Assembly: GCA_023412845.1 (NCBI GenBank)
Contig: JAEZRH010000026.1
Coordinates: 1-16,918, forward strand
Reading direction: 5' to 3'
Length of the DNA stretch: 16,918 nt
DNA from: Bacillota bacterium
GTDB lineage: Bacteria > Bacillota > Clostridia > Oscillospirales > Acutalibacteraceae
The notes below the pieces were generated by a model. That model saw nothing but the letters and a program-made list of their open reading frames with translations. It ran no database searches and was not told the origin of the DNA. Each line of letters starts with the position of its first letter. Within the stretch, counting starts at the first letter, position 1. Below are positions 1-7,966 of this stretch, in pieces. A program made the position numbers and the translations under genes.

Positions 1-43
1 GTTCACGCCTGAACCGCTGAGGACGACGGGTCCTGAATCTGCG

Positions 44-79
44 CAGGCCCCCCCCGGCGTAACGTCCGGGCGGGGCCTG
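44..79 (-). terminator. GC-rich stem-loop after the FAD oxidoreductase gene
   Basis: Fourteen-base arms at 44-57 and 66-79 pair with a single mismatch around an 8-nt loop, starting 11 nt beyond the stop codon of the oxidoreductase gene. There is no T-tract on either side, so it is not a textbook intrinsic terminator. It may protect the mRNA 3' end or act in Rho-assisted termination. Positions 1-43 hold no recognisable gene end. Confidence 0.4.
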
Positions 80-90
80 TTTCGGCCTGC

Positions 91-1608
91 TTAAACCGTT
101 TTGGAGATCGTAACCCGCTGCGGGACACCGTTCCCCTGAAAAACCGTGTCCGCATCCCGGCAGAGGTACTGAACGGCCCTTCGCCCGGAATCCACAGCCA
201 CCGGCAGCCCGCCGGGGCTTCTCAGCCGCTGTCCCGCGAAATAGAGATTCGAGACGCTCCCCGGCTTCTGTGGATATGACGCCGGCCGCCTCCCCTTGCC
301 CATGACCGTCATCCAGGAGCCTTTATAGGAGCCGAGATACCGTTCATAGGTCAGCGGCGTCGCCACATCCCAGACGGCGATTCTTCCGGTTGTCTGCGGG
401 TATTTCTTCTCCAGAACATCATTTACCGACGCAGCGAGCTTTTCTTTTTCCGCCGCGTAGGTGCCGTTTTCCCTGCACTTTTTCCAGAAATCATAGCTGT
501 CGCCCACGATGATGGACGTGACGGCGCTGCACCCCTCCGGCGCGTATCCCGGATAGGCCGCATAATTGCAGATACCCGCCACGCGCTGCGGCACGCCTCC
601 GCAAAGGAAAGAATGTTCCGGCACAAACTGCAACCGTTCCGGCAGATCGGAAAGATCCGCTTCGATTCCGAGGCCGACAAAAGTATCGAGCATGGGCTGC
701 GTGTCCCGCCGCATCGCTTCCGCCCAAGGTTCCCGGATGGGCACATCGAGCAGGCTGTCGATCGCGGCGAGCGTATCCTGCGTTACGATTACGGCGTCGA
801 CTTCCATTTGTTCTCCGTCCACGGTCACGCCGCATGCCGCTTTGTTCCGGACGGCCACCCGCTCCACCTTGCAGCCGTACCGGATCGTTCCGCCCAGCGA
901 TGTGAATTTTTTCGCCATCCGCGCGGCCATGCCGAGCGAACCTCCCTCGGGATATCCCCCGTCGCCGGAAGCAAACTGCGCCATGGTAAAAACAAGTCCG
1001 CTCGCATTGTAATCCGGGCCGATGATGTTCTCCAGCAAAAGACGCAGCAGAGGGCTTTGGAACCTCGCCGCATATTCCCTGACGGTCTGCCCGCTGTAAA
1101 AGGGCATGCGCGTCATGACGGGTATTATGCCGCCGAGCATGCTCAGCGGCATGTGCGTCTTCTGTTTTAACCTGACGCCTTTGATATCCGTCACAGGCAT
1201 GCTCATTTTTGAAAATTTGCGGATATCGCCGCACAGACGATTGATCTCCTTCGCATCCCCCGGCGAAAGCTCGAGAAAATGGCGGCGCAGCTTTTCCGCA
1301 TCGCGGTACAGGTACGCCGTTTTGCCCTGATAGTCGAAAACCAGAAACGGGTCGCGGTTATAGACGGGCACGGTGTCGTCCAGCGCGCCGAGCTCCCGCC
1401 AGACGCGATAAAGCGGAGTCTCAGGCGACGAGCCCGTCAGCCAGTGCATCCCGCCTTCGAACAGATATCCGTTTCTCCGCCAGCTAGTGGATGCGCCGCC
1501 GGGTGTGGTGTGGCTCTCGTAAATTGTGGCGTTGAACCCGCTTTGAAGCGCGTAGATGCCGGCGGATAAACCGGCAATGCCCGCGCCTACAATCGCAATG
1601 TCCTTCAT
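91..1608 (-). CDS. CrtI/phytoene desaturase-like FAD-dependent oxidoreductase
   Basis: This encodes a 505-aa protein of the NAD(P)/FAD-dependent oxidoreductase family that includes phytoene desaturases and retinol saturases (COG1233-like). Residues 3-40 form an FAD-binding Rossmann motif, GAGIAGLSAG followed by an acidic residue and a GG pair. Near the C-terminus, FAGQRLRSPGGLPVAVDSGR is the matching flavin-contacting block. The start is ATG 1606-1608, preceded by a near-perfect AAGGAGG. An upstream in-frame start at 1704 would add 32 residues lying inside the preceding gene and before the Rossmann fold, so it is rejected. The gene overlaps the TetR gene by 4 nt (ATGA), so the two are translationally coupled and probably co-regulated. 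No carotenoid synthase gene is nearby, so the substrate cannot be assigned; a lipid or isoprenoid substrate is only a family-based guess. Confidence 0.85.
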   Translation of the reverse strand: MKDIAIVGAGIAGLSAGIYALQSGFNATIYESHTTPGGASTSWRRNGYLFEGGMHWLTGSSPETPLYRVWRELGALDDTVPVYNRDPFLVFDYQGKTAYLYRDAEKLRRHFLELSPGDAKEINRLCGDIRKFSKMSMPVTDIKGVRLKQKTHMPLSMLGGIIPVMTRMPFYSGQTVREYAARFQSPLLRLLLENIIGPDYNASGLVFTMAQFASGDGGYPEGGSLGMAARMAKKFTSLGGTIRYGCKVERVAVRNKAACGVTVDGEQMEVDAVIVTQDTLAAIDSLLDVPIREPWAEAMRRDTQPMLDTFVGLGIEADLSDLPERLQFVPEHSFLCGGVPQRVAGICNYAAYPGYAPEGCSAVTSIIVGDSYDFWKKCRENGTYAAEKEKLAASVNDVLEKKYPQTTGRIAVWDVATPLTYERYLGSYKGSWMTVMGKGRRPASYPQKPGSVSNLYFAGQRLRSPGGLPVAVDSGRRAVQYLCRDADTVFQGNGVPQRVTISKTV

Positions 1609-2183
1609 GGCTGCCTCCTTAAAATATCGACGATCCAGCTGCTTTCCGGGCAGGGTAAGTCCGGAGACAGCGCCAACTGCTCTGCAATGCCCTCGATCGC
1701 GCACCAGTACGCTATGCTAAGCGCAACGGGGTCGCCCTCCCGGATGGTTCCGTTCTCCTGGCCTCTGCGGATCAGCCGTGCTGTGGGCGTATACACGTCC
1801 AGACTTTTCAGAAGGTCCTTGATTCCCTGCGGGGCGGCGTCGTTGGAAATCGCTTGAAACATCAGCACGAACATCTTCGAAAAAAACGGCTGCGTGCTGA
1901 TATATTGAAAAAGCCGCTCCGCCGTTTCCTCAAAAAAAACAAGCGGCTCTTTTTCCGTGGGAGCCATGGTCTGCATCGGCCCGGAGACACCGATGCGGAT
2001 CAATTCCTCGTACAGCCTTTCCTTCGACTCGAAGTAGTGGAACAGAAGCCCCACGCTCATGCCGACGCGCCGCGCGATATCGCTGATTTTTGTGGCGGAA
2101 TAGCCCTTGTGGATGAACAGGTCCAGTCCTGCCGAAAGAATCTCGTTCCGCCTTTTTTCCTTTTGCTCTTCTCGGATTCCCAA
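1605..2183 (-). CDS. TetR/AcrR-family transcriptional regulator
   Basis: A 192-aa protein with the classic TetR N-terminus: residues 10-30 form helix 1 (RRNEILSAGLDLFIHKGYSA) and residues 31-52 the helix-turn-helix, ending in the family signature around LLFHYFESKERLYEEL. The remaining residues form a variable ligand-binding domain. The best start is TTG 2181-2183, with GAGG about 10 nt upstream; no ATG in frame gives a complete helix 1. The stop codon overlaps the start of the FAD oxidoreductase gene, making a two-gene operon. A strong promoter and a 7+7 bp inverted repeat lie directly upstream, the usual layout for autorepression. The ligand is unknown; it may be the substrate or product of the neighbouring enzyme. 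Confidence 0.88.
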   Translation of the reverse strand: MGIREEQKEKRRNEILSAGLDLFIHKGYSATKISDIARRVGMSVGLLFHYFESKERLYEELIRIGVSGPMQTMAPTEKEPLVFFEETAERLFQYISTQPFFSKMFVLMFQAISNDAAPQGIKDLLKSLDVYTPTARLIRRGQENGTIREGDPVALSIAYWCAIEGIAEQLALSPDLPCPESSWIVDILRRQP

Positions 2184-2202
2184 ATTTGTTGATCCTCAAT
2201 TC

Positions 2203-2220
2203 ATTGAATTTATATTCAAT
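2203..2220. promoter_or_regulatory. Inverted repeat, candidate TetR operator
   Basis: ATTGAAT and ATTCAAT (2203-2209 and 2214-2220) are perfect inverted repeats separated by 4 nt. The repeat begins at the -10 box of the promoter at 2220-2248 and covers the expected transcription start. Bound repressor would block initiation. Assignment to the adjacent TetR protein is inferred from position and symmetry. Confidence 0.6.
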
Positions 2221-2248
2221 ATATATCACAATGCTTTTACTTTGTCAA
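2220..2248 (-). promoter_or_regulatory. Sigma-A-type promoter of the TetR-oxidoreductase operon
   Basis: On the minus strand TTGACA (2243-2248) is followed after exactly 17 nt by TATATA (2220-2225). The predicted start lies about 30 nt upstream of the TTG start codon of the TetR gene. Confidence 0.75.
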
Positions 2249-2291
2249 GAAGGGATATCCTCATTCCACCACAATCCGAAATACCAGAAAC

Positions 2292-2324
2292 AAAAAGAGG
2301 AAGCCCGTCCCGCGGCAGGCTTCC
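2292..2324 (-). terminator. Rho-independent terminator of the polyamine operon
   Basis: Reading the minus strand, a 9-bp stem (arms 2316-2324 and 2299-2307, one G-U pair) with an 8-nt loop is followed by a T-tract at 2292-2296 after two intervening bases. It lies 27 nt after the nspC stop codon and closes the six-gene operon. Confidence 0.85.
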
Positions 2325-2350
2325 CGATTCCTTATAATTTATCCGCCGGG

Positions 2351-3490
2351 TCACGACAGGCGGTTTCTGAAGTTCTCGTAGCCGAAACGTCGGACCAGTT
2401 CGAACGAACCGTCCGTATGGCGCAGGAAAATATCCGGCAGGCGCATTCCATTGAAGGTATTGTTCTTCACCATGGAATAAATTGCCATGTCGCCGAACAC
2501 CAACCGGGTTCCGGGACGGAGGGGCCGGTCGAAGGAATAGTCGCCGATCACGTCCCCCGCAAGGCAGGTTGGTCCCGCAAGGCGGAAAGTACGGGCCTTT
2601 TCTCCCGGTTCCCCCGCATTTTCCAGCGGCGGGCGGTAAGGCATCTCCAGAACGTCGGGCATGTGGCAGGCGGCGGAGGTATCCAAAATGGCAATATCCA
2701 TTCCGTTGTGCACAATATCAAGCACCGAAGACACAAGGAACCCGGCGTTCAGCGCCACGGCCTCGCCCGGCTCTAGGTAGACCTTCACTCCGTAAGTGTT
2801 TTGCAGGCGCAGGACGGTTGCGCACAACAGATCGACGTCATATCCTTCGCGGGTGATATGATGCCCGCCGCCAAGGTTCAGCCACGCCATATTTTTCAGA
2901 TACGGGCCGAACTTCTCCTCCAGCGCGCGGACCGTCACGTCGAGCGCATCCGCGCCCTGCTCGCATAGCGTGTGCATGTGAAAGCCGGTGATCCCTTTGA
3001 GTACGCCGGGTTCGAAATTCGCCGCCGTCACGCCGAGACGTGAAAACGGCGCGCAGGGGTCGTAAATTTCGTGCCCCTCCTGCGTGGAACATTCCGGGTT
3101 CAAGCGCAGGCCGCAGGCTTTGCCCGCTTCGAGCGCGCGCGGCCCGAAACGCTTCCACTGAGCGAAACTGTTGAACACGACGTGATCGGCATATCGAAGG
3201 AGCTCGTCGAACTCGTCCTCCCGGTAAGCCGGGCTGAACACATGCACCCCGCCGCCGAATTTTTCGCGGCCGAGACGCGCTTCGTAGAGGCCGCTTGCGG
3301 CCGTGCCGTCTAGATATTCCGCAAGGAGCGGATACACCCGGAACATGGAGAACGCCTTTTGCGCCAGCAGAATCGACGCTCCGCAGCGGCGCTTTACTCC
3401 CGAAAGGATTTCCAGATTGCGCAGAAGGAGCGCCTCGTCCACCACATAGCAGGGCGTGGGCAGCGAGGCAAATTCCTCCGCAAGGGACAT
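2351..3490 (-). CDS. nspC: Carboxynorspermidine/carboxyspermidine decarboxylase
   Basis: A 379-aa PLP-dependent alanine-racemase-fold (fold III) decarboxylase of the NspC family, which decarboxylates carboxynorspermidine or carboxyspermidine to norspermidine or spermidine. PTPCYVVDE near residues 11-19 is the family N-terminus. K45 in LLAQKAFSMF is the expected PLP-binding lysine. HMHTLCEQGAD (about 171-181) and LNLGGGHH (about 204-211) are further family blocks, and a cysteine in SAACHMPDVLEMPYRPP fits the second catalytic half. The length matches the family. The chosen start is ATG 3488-3490. A GTG at 3500-3502 that forms a GTGA overlap with the preceding stop would add four residues and is a real alternative; the longer reading to 3535 runs into the upstream gene. 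It is the last gene of the operon. Which carboxy-polyamine it uses cannot be read from sequence. Confidence 0.92.
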   Translation of the reverse strand: MSLAEEFASLPTPCYVVDEALLLRNLEILSGVKRRCGASILLAQKAFSMFRVYPLLAEYLDGTAASGLYEARLGREKFGGGVHVFSPAYREDEFDELLRYADHVVFNSFAQWKRFGPRALEAGKACGLRLNPECSTQEGHEIYDPCAPFSRLGVTAANFEPGVLKGITGFHMHTLCEQGADALDVTVRALEEKFGPYLKNMAWLNLGGGHHITREGYDVDLLCATVLRLQNTYGVKVYLEPGEAVALNAGFLVSSVLDIVHNGMDIAILDTSAACHMPDVLEMPYRPPLENAGEPGEKARTFRLAGPTCLAGDVIGDYSFDRPLRPGTRLVFGDMAIYSMVKNNTFNGMRLPDIFLRHTDGSFELVRRFGYENFRNRLS

Positions 3491-3498
3491 ATCCGTAC

Positions 3499-4698
3499 TC
3501 ACGGAACCAGCACCGGCTTGAAATTTTCCTGCCACGGCAGGCCGAAGCGATTCAGCGCCTCCATGAAAGGATCGGGGTCAAACTCCTCGATGTTCCAGAC
3601 GCCGGGCCTCGACCAGCGGCCGTCCATCACAAGCATCGCGCCGATCATGGCGGGAACGCCCGTCGTGTAGCTGACAGCCTGGCTGCCGACCTCGCGGTAG
3701 CACTCCTGATGGTCGCAGATGTTATAGAGATAATAGTTTTTCTCTTTTCCGCCCTTTATGCCGCGGAAGATGCAGCCGATGTTCGTCTTGCCCTTGGTGC
3801 GCGGCCCCAGCGTGGCCGGATCCGGCAGCACGGCTTTGAGAAACTGCAGTGGCACGATCTCCATCCCGTTGTAATGAATGGGCACGATGCTCGTCATGCC
3901 GACGTCCTCAAGGCAGCGCAGGTGGTTGAGGTAGCTCTGCCCGAACGTCATGAAAAAACGGATGCGTTGGATGCCGCGGATGTTGAGCGCGAGGCTCTCG
4001 ATCTCCTCATGGTGCAGGAGATACATGTCCTTTTTGCCGACTTCTTTGAAATCGTACTCGCGCTTGATCTCCATCGGCTCGGTTTCCACCCAGTGCCCGT
4101 TCTCCCAGTAGCTGCCCTTCGCGGAGACTTCGCGGATGTTGATCTCGGGGTTGAAATTCGTCGCGAACGGGTAGCCGTGGTCGCCGCCGTTGCAGTCGAG
4201 AATGTCGATTTCGTGGATCTCGTCGAACTCGTGATTCTGCGCGTAGGCGGAAAAAACGCCCGTTACGCCCGGGTCGAAACCGCTGCCCAACAGCGCGGTG
4301 ACGCCCGCCTCGCGGAAGCGGTCGCGGTACGCCCACTGCCATTTGTACTCGAAATGCGCCGTGTCCTCCGGCTCGTAGTTGGCCGTATCCACATAGCTGA
4401 CGCGTGCGGCAAGGCAGGCATCCATGATATGCAGGTCCTGATACGGCAGCGCAAGATTCAGCACCACGTCCGGCTTTTCCTTTCGGATAAGGGCGGTGAG
4501 TTCTTCCACATTGTCGGCGTTCACCTGCGCCGTCGTGATCTTTACGCCGGAACCGGCCAGCTTTGCCGCCAGCGCGTCGCACTTCGCCTTCGTGCGGCTT
4601 GCAATGCACAGCTCCCCGAACGCTTTTTTGTTCTGGCAAATTTTATGAATGGCGACGCTTGCGACGCCTCCACAGCCGATGACCATGACTTTTCCCAT
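3499..4698 (-). CDS. LYS1-like carboxy(nor)spermidine dehydrogenase (saccharopine dehydrogenase family)
   Basis: A 399-aa NAD(P)H-dependent enzyme of the saccharopine dehydrogenase/LYS1 family. In this context it should condense L-aspartate semialdehyde with a diamine and reduce the imine to carboxyspermidine or carboxynorspermidine, the substrate of the NspC encoded next. The dinucleotide-binding motif is VMVIGCGGVAS (residues 4-14), and the family block LLGSGFDPGVTGVFSAYAQ lies at about 136-154. The start is ATG 4696-4698, with a purine-rich GGAAGG upstream. An in-frame start at 4785 would prepend 29 residues encoded over the speB stop region and is rejected. The stop codon overlaps the alternative GTG start of nspC. 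In cyanobacteria a homologous pair uses agmatine to make carboxyaminopropylagmatine, so the acceptor amine (putrescine, diaminopropane or agmatine) is uncertain. Confidence 0.88.
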   Translation of the reverse strand: MGKVMVIGCGGVASVAIHKICQNKKAFGELCIASRTKAKCDALAAKLAGSGVKITTAQVNADNVEELTALIRKEKPDVVLNLALPYQDLHIMDACLAARVSYVDTANYEPEDTAHFEYKWQWAYRDRFREAGVTALLGSGFDPGVTGVFSAYAQNHEFDEIHEIDILDCNGGDHGYPFATNFNPEINIREVSAKGSYWENGHWVETEPMEIKREYDFKEVGKKDMYLLHHEEIESLALNIRGIQRIRFFMTFGQSYLNHLRCLEDVGMTSIVPIHYNGMEIVPLQFLKAVLPDPATLGPRTKGKTNIGCIFRGIKGGKEKNYYLYNICDHQECYREVGSQAVSYTTGVPAMIGAMLVMDGRWSRPGVWNIEEFDPDPFMEALNRFGLPWQENFKPVLVP

Positions 4699-4747
4699 TG
4701 TTTCCACACCCTTCCGGCCCCGTATGGGGCCTCTCGCTTTTATTGAT

Positions 4748-5623
4748 TCAGGACTTGCCTGCTTTCTTTGACGAATGGAGCACAAGCAGCAGCTCCCGCA
4801 GCAGCTTGCAGGCGACGATGGTCGAAACGCCGCTCGGGTCGAGCGAAGGCGCCAGCTCCACCAGATCGCAGCCGACTACGCGGCAGTTCTCCGCAACAAG
4901 TGACACAGCGTCCATCAGTTGCAGGAAGGAGACGCCGCCCGGCTCCGGCGTTCCCGTGCCGGGGAAAACCGACGGGTCCATCACGTCGAGGTCCACCGTA
5001 AAGTAGACCGGGTGCCCGGCAAGCCCCGCGGCCGTTCGCTCCAGCCCGTCAAAATTGAATTTCTGCAACCCAGTGTGCACTTCCGCCCATTTAAATTCTT
5101 CGCGCAGGCCGGAGCGGATGCCGAACTGGAAGATGCGTCCGTCGCCGAGGATGTCCCAGCAGCGGCGCAGCACCGTCGCGTGCGAAAGAGCCGCGCCGAG
5201 GTACTCCTCCCGCAGGTCGGTATGCGCGTCGAAATGCACGATGCGCAGGTCCGGGTAGCGTTTTGCCGCCTGACGGACCGCGCCGAGCGTGACGAGGTGT
5301 TCCCCGCCGAGCATCAGCGGCAGCTTGCCCGCGTCCAGGATCCCGGCGACCGTCTCTTCGATCCGGCCGAGCGCCAGCTTCGCGTCGCCGATGCACAGCT
5401 CCGGGTCGCCCGCGTCGAACACCCGGCATTCCGAAAGGTCCGCGTCCCGGTAAGGGCTGTACGTCTCGATGCCGTACGACTCCTCGCGCATGGCGCGGCT
5501 GCCGAAGCGCGAACCGGGCCGGTAGCTGGCCGTCGAGTCGAACGGAGCGCCGAACAGCACGACGTCCGCTTCCTCAAACTCCGATTCGCAGCCGAGGAAC
5601 GCGGGGTTGGCTCTATTCCACAT
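4748..5623 (-). CDS. speB: Agmatinase (ureohydrolase family)
   Basis: A 291-aa binuclear-manganese ureohydrolase, predicted to hydrolyse agmatine to putrescine and urea. The metal-binding series is complete: GGEH (106-109), DAHTD (132-136), SHA (148-150) and DLDVMDP (211-217), followed by GTGTPEPGG and a late acidic residue at E257. The start chosen is ATG 5621-5623, which has GGAGGAG about 10 nt upstream; a TTG at 5642-5644 would add seven residues. The start overlaps the end of speE by 11 nt, so the two are translationally coupled. A 49-nt gap separates it from the dehydrogenase gene downstream. Because speA, speE and the dehydrogenase share the operon, N1-aminopropylagmatine is an alternative substrate. 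Confidence 0.93.
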   Translation of the reverse strand: MWNRANPAFLGCESEFEEADVVLFGAPFDSTASYRPGSRFGSRAMREESYGIETYSPYRDADLSECRVFDAGDPELCIGDAKLALGRIEETVAGILDAGKLPLMLGGEHLVTLGAVRQAAKRYPDLRIVHFDAHTDLREEYLGAALSHATVLRRCWDILGDGRIFQFGIRSGLREEFKWAEVHTGLQKFNFDGLERTAAGLAGHPVYFTVDLDVMDPSVFPGTGTPEPGGVSFLQLMDAVSLVAENCRVVGCDLVELAPSLDPSGVSTIVACKLLRELLLVLHSSKKAGKS

Positions 5624-6467
5624 CTCGGACCATCTCCTCCACAAAAGTCGGCAGCGCGAACGACGCCATGTGCAGATTCAGGTTATAATACTTCGTCCGC
5701 AGGCCCAGCGCCGCCCACTCCCGTTCCTTCAGGCTGCGGATGGGATGCGGCCCCTTCGAGGCGAAGCCGAACATCCAGTGACCGGAGGGGTACGACGGAA
5801 TGTGCGCCTGGTACATGCGGCAGACCGGGAACGTGGCGGCGATACGCTGGTGAGCGCGCTGCATGGCCTTGGCGTCATCCGGGTAGAACGGGCTTTCGTT
5901 CTGGTTGACCAGGATGCCGTCTCTGTGCAAGGCCTTGTAGCAGTGGCCGTAGAATTCCCGGGTGAAAAGCCCCTCGCCCGGCCCGAACGGGTCGGTCGAG
6001 TCCACAAGGATCAGGTCGTATTCGTCCTCGCAGCCGCGCACGAAGCGCATGCCGTCCTCAAAGTGCATTTCCACGCGGGGATCGCCGAGACTGCCCGCGA
6101 TGCCCGGCAGATATTCCCGGCAAAGCTCGACCACGCGGCTGTCGATCTCCACAAGATCGATATGCCTGACCGACGGGTAGCGGCACAATTCCCGCACCGC
6201 GCCGCCGTCACCTCCTCCTACGACCAATACGCGTTCCGCGGCGGGATTGACCGCCATGGGTACGTGGACCATCATCTCGTGGTAGACGAATTCGTCCTTT
6301 TCCGTGCACATCATGTATCCGTCGAGGGTCAGAAAGCGCCCGAAATCCTCGCTCTCGAAGATTTCGATGCGCTGAAAGCGGCTCTGTTCGCAGCAGAGCT
6401 GCCGCTGCACCTCGATGGAAAGGCCCACGCGGGGCGTGTGCATCTCCGTAAATGTTAGATGCGGCAT
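5613..6467 (-). CDS. speE: Polyamine aminopropyltransferase (spermidine synthase)
   Basis: A 284-aa aminopropyltransferase that moves the aminopropyl group of decarboxylated SAM to an amine, normally putrescine. Visible motifs are FVYHEMMVH (60-68), the nucleotide-binding GGGDGGAVRE (84-93), VEIDSRVVEL (106-115) and the substrate-binding block VDSTDPFGPGEGLF (155-168). All match typical spermidine synthases in order and spacing, and the length is normal. The start ATG 6465-6467 is preceded by AAAGGAG. It begins 18 nt after speA and overlaps speB. The neighbouring speD supplies the donor. The acceptor could be putrescine or agmatine; sequence alone does not separate these. Confidence 0.95.
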   Translation of the reverse strand: MPHLTFTEMHTPRVGLSIEVQRQLCCEQSRFQRIEIFESEDFGRFLTLDGYMMCTEKDEFVYHEMMVHVPMAVNPAAERVLVVGGGDGGAVRELCRYPSVRHIDLVEIDSRVVELCREYLPGIAGSLGDPRVEMHFEDGMRFVRGCEDEYDLILVDSTDPFGPGEGLFTREFYGHCYKALHRDGILVNQNESPFYPDDAKAMQRAHQRIAATFPVCRMYQAHIPSYPSGHWMFGFASKGPHPIRSLKEREWAALGLRTKYYNLNLHMASFALPTFVEEMVRDVE

Positions 6468-6485
6468 AGTATTCTCCTTTCCGCG

Positions 6486-7937
6486 CTATCGCATTACGTT
6501 CAGCCTTTGAATGCTCAGGTCCTCCGGCCCGGTCAGCGAGCATCCTTTTTCACCGGCATAGCGGATGTAGTCGAGGATGCCGCGGGTGATCTTCTCGCCG
6601 GGCGCCAGAATGGGGATGCCCGGCGGATAGCACATCACAAACTCGGTGCAGACGCGCCCCTCGGTCTGCTCGATGGGCAGGCTCTCCTTCGGAGCGTAGA
6701 ACGCCTCCTGCGGCGACGATTCCACCTGCGGGGCGATGTATTCCTGACGCATCAGGCCGGTCTTTTCCTTTTTATAGCGGCGGCGGATGTCGGCGAGAGA
6801 GCCCACCAACTGCTCGATGTCGCGCTCCCGGTCGCCGACGGAAACGTAGGCGAGAATGTTCGCAAGGTCGCCGAACTCGGTCTGGATGTCGTACTCGTCG
6901 CGCAGGATGTCGTATACCTCGATGCCCGCAAGACCCGTTCCGAGGGTGTGGACGCTCAATTTCGTCGTATCGAAGTCGAACACGGTGTCGCCGTTGATCA
7001 GCTCGCGCCCGTAGGCGTAATAGTCGCCGATGCGGTTGATCTCCTCGCGGGCGTAAGAAGTCAGTTTCTGCACACGGGCGAAGATGTCGCCGCCCCGAAG
7101 GGCCAGATTCCGCCGGGAGATATCGAGGCTCGAGATCAGCAGATAGCTGCCGCTCGTGGTCTGGGTCAGGTTGATGATCTGCCGCAGGTAGCCGGCGTTT
7201 ACGTCCGGCCCGGCAAGCAGGATGCTCGACTGCGTGAGCGATCCCCCGGACTTGTGCATGCTCACCGCGGCCATATCGGCCCCCGCCGCCATGGCGGAAA
7301 GAGGCATGTCCTTCCCGAAATAGAAATGCGTTCCGTGCGCCTCGTCGGCCAGAAGCAGCATGCCGTGTTCATGCGCAAGCCACGCGATGGCACGGATGTT
7401 CGAACACACACCGTAATAGGTCGGGTTGTTTACAAAAATTGCTTTGGCGTCTGGATTTTCGCGCACGGCGTCTTCAACGTCCCCAAGGCGCATGCCAAGC
7501 GAAATGCCGAGCCGTTCGTCGATCTGCGGATTGATGTACACCGGCACCGCCCCGCACAGGATGAGCGCGTTGATGACGCTGCGGTGCACGTTGCGCGGCA
7601 GGATCAGCTTGTCGCCCCGCTTGCACGAAGCAAGCACCATGCTCTGCACACCCGACGTGGTCCCCCCCACCATAAAAAAGGCGTGAGCAGCGCCGAAAGC
7701 CGCGGCGGCCAGTTCCTCCGCCTGCGCGATCACGCCGGTCGGGTGGCAGAGGTTGTCCAGCGGCTTCATGGAGTTCACGTCCACACTCAGGCAGTCCCTG
7801 CCCAAAAAATCCCTCAGCTCGGGGTTCCCGCGGCCCCGCTTATGCCCCGGCACGTCAAACGGCACCACGCGCATGGCTTTGAACCGCTGCAGCGCTTCCA
7901 TCACCGGGGCTTCGTTCTGGTCGATCTTCCGTTGCAT
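6486..7937 (-). CDS. speA: Arginine decarboxylase, Orn/Lys/Arg decarboxylase family
   Basis: A 483-aa fold-I PLP enzyme of the short Firmicutes-type group, close in length to Bacillus subtilis SpeA. It is predicted to decarboxylate arginine to agmatine in the cytoplasm. VPFDVPGHKRGRG (25-37) is the N-terminal signature. DEAHGTHF (198-205) contains the aspartate that contacts the PLP ring nitrogen, and K229 in SMHKSGGSLTQSS is the Schiff-base lysine. The start ATG 7935-7937 has GGGAGAGG upstream. It lies 29 nt after speD and 18 nt before speE. The adjacent agmatinase favours arginine over lysine or ornithine as substrate, because family membership alone would allow any of the three. Confidence 0.92.
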   Translation of the reverse strand: MQRKIDQNEAPVMEALQRFKAMRVVPFDVPGHKRGRGNPELRDFLGRDCLSVDVNSMKPLDNLCHPTGVIAQAEELAAAAFGAAHAFFMVGGTTSGVQSMVLASCKRGDKLILPRNVHRSVINALILCGAVPVYINPQIDERLGISLGMRLGDVEDAVRENPDAKAIFVNNPTYYGVCSNIRAIAWLAHEHGMLLLADEAHGTHFYFGKDMPLSAMAAGADMAAVSMHKSGGSLTQSSILLAGPDVNAGYLRQIINLTQTTSGSYLLISSLDISRRNLALRGGDIFARVQKLTSYAREEINRIGDYYAYGRELINGDTVFDFDTTKLSVHTLGTGLAGIEVYDILRDEYDIQTEFGDLANILAYVSVGDRERDIEQLVGSLADIRRRYKKEKTGLMRQEYIAPQVESSPQEAFYAPKESLPIEQTEGRVCTEFVMCYPPGIPILAPGEKITRGILDYIRYAGEKGCSLTGPEDLSIQRLNVMR

Positions 7938-7966
7938 GTATCCTCTCCCTTTACCCGAATCGTCCG

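Noticed and set aside
3295..4746. 483-codon open frame on the plus strand opposite the dehydrogenase and part of nspC
   Set aside because: It has no family signature, covers two well-supported minus-strand genes, and has composition typical of an antisense shadow.
4919..5908. 329-codon plus-strand open frame opposite speB and speE
   Set aside because: It is antisense to two clearly recognised genes; the product is low-complexity and rich in Arg, Ala and Val with no motif.
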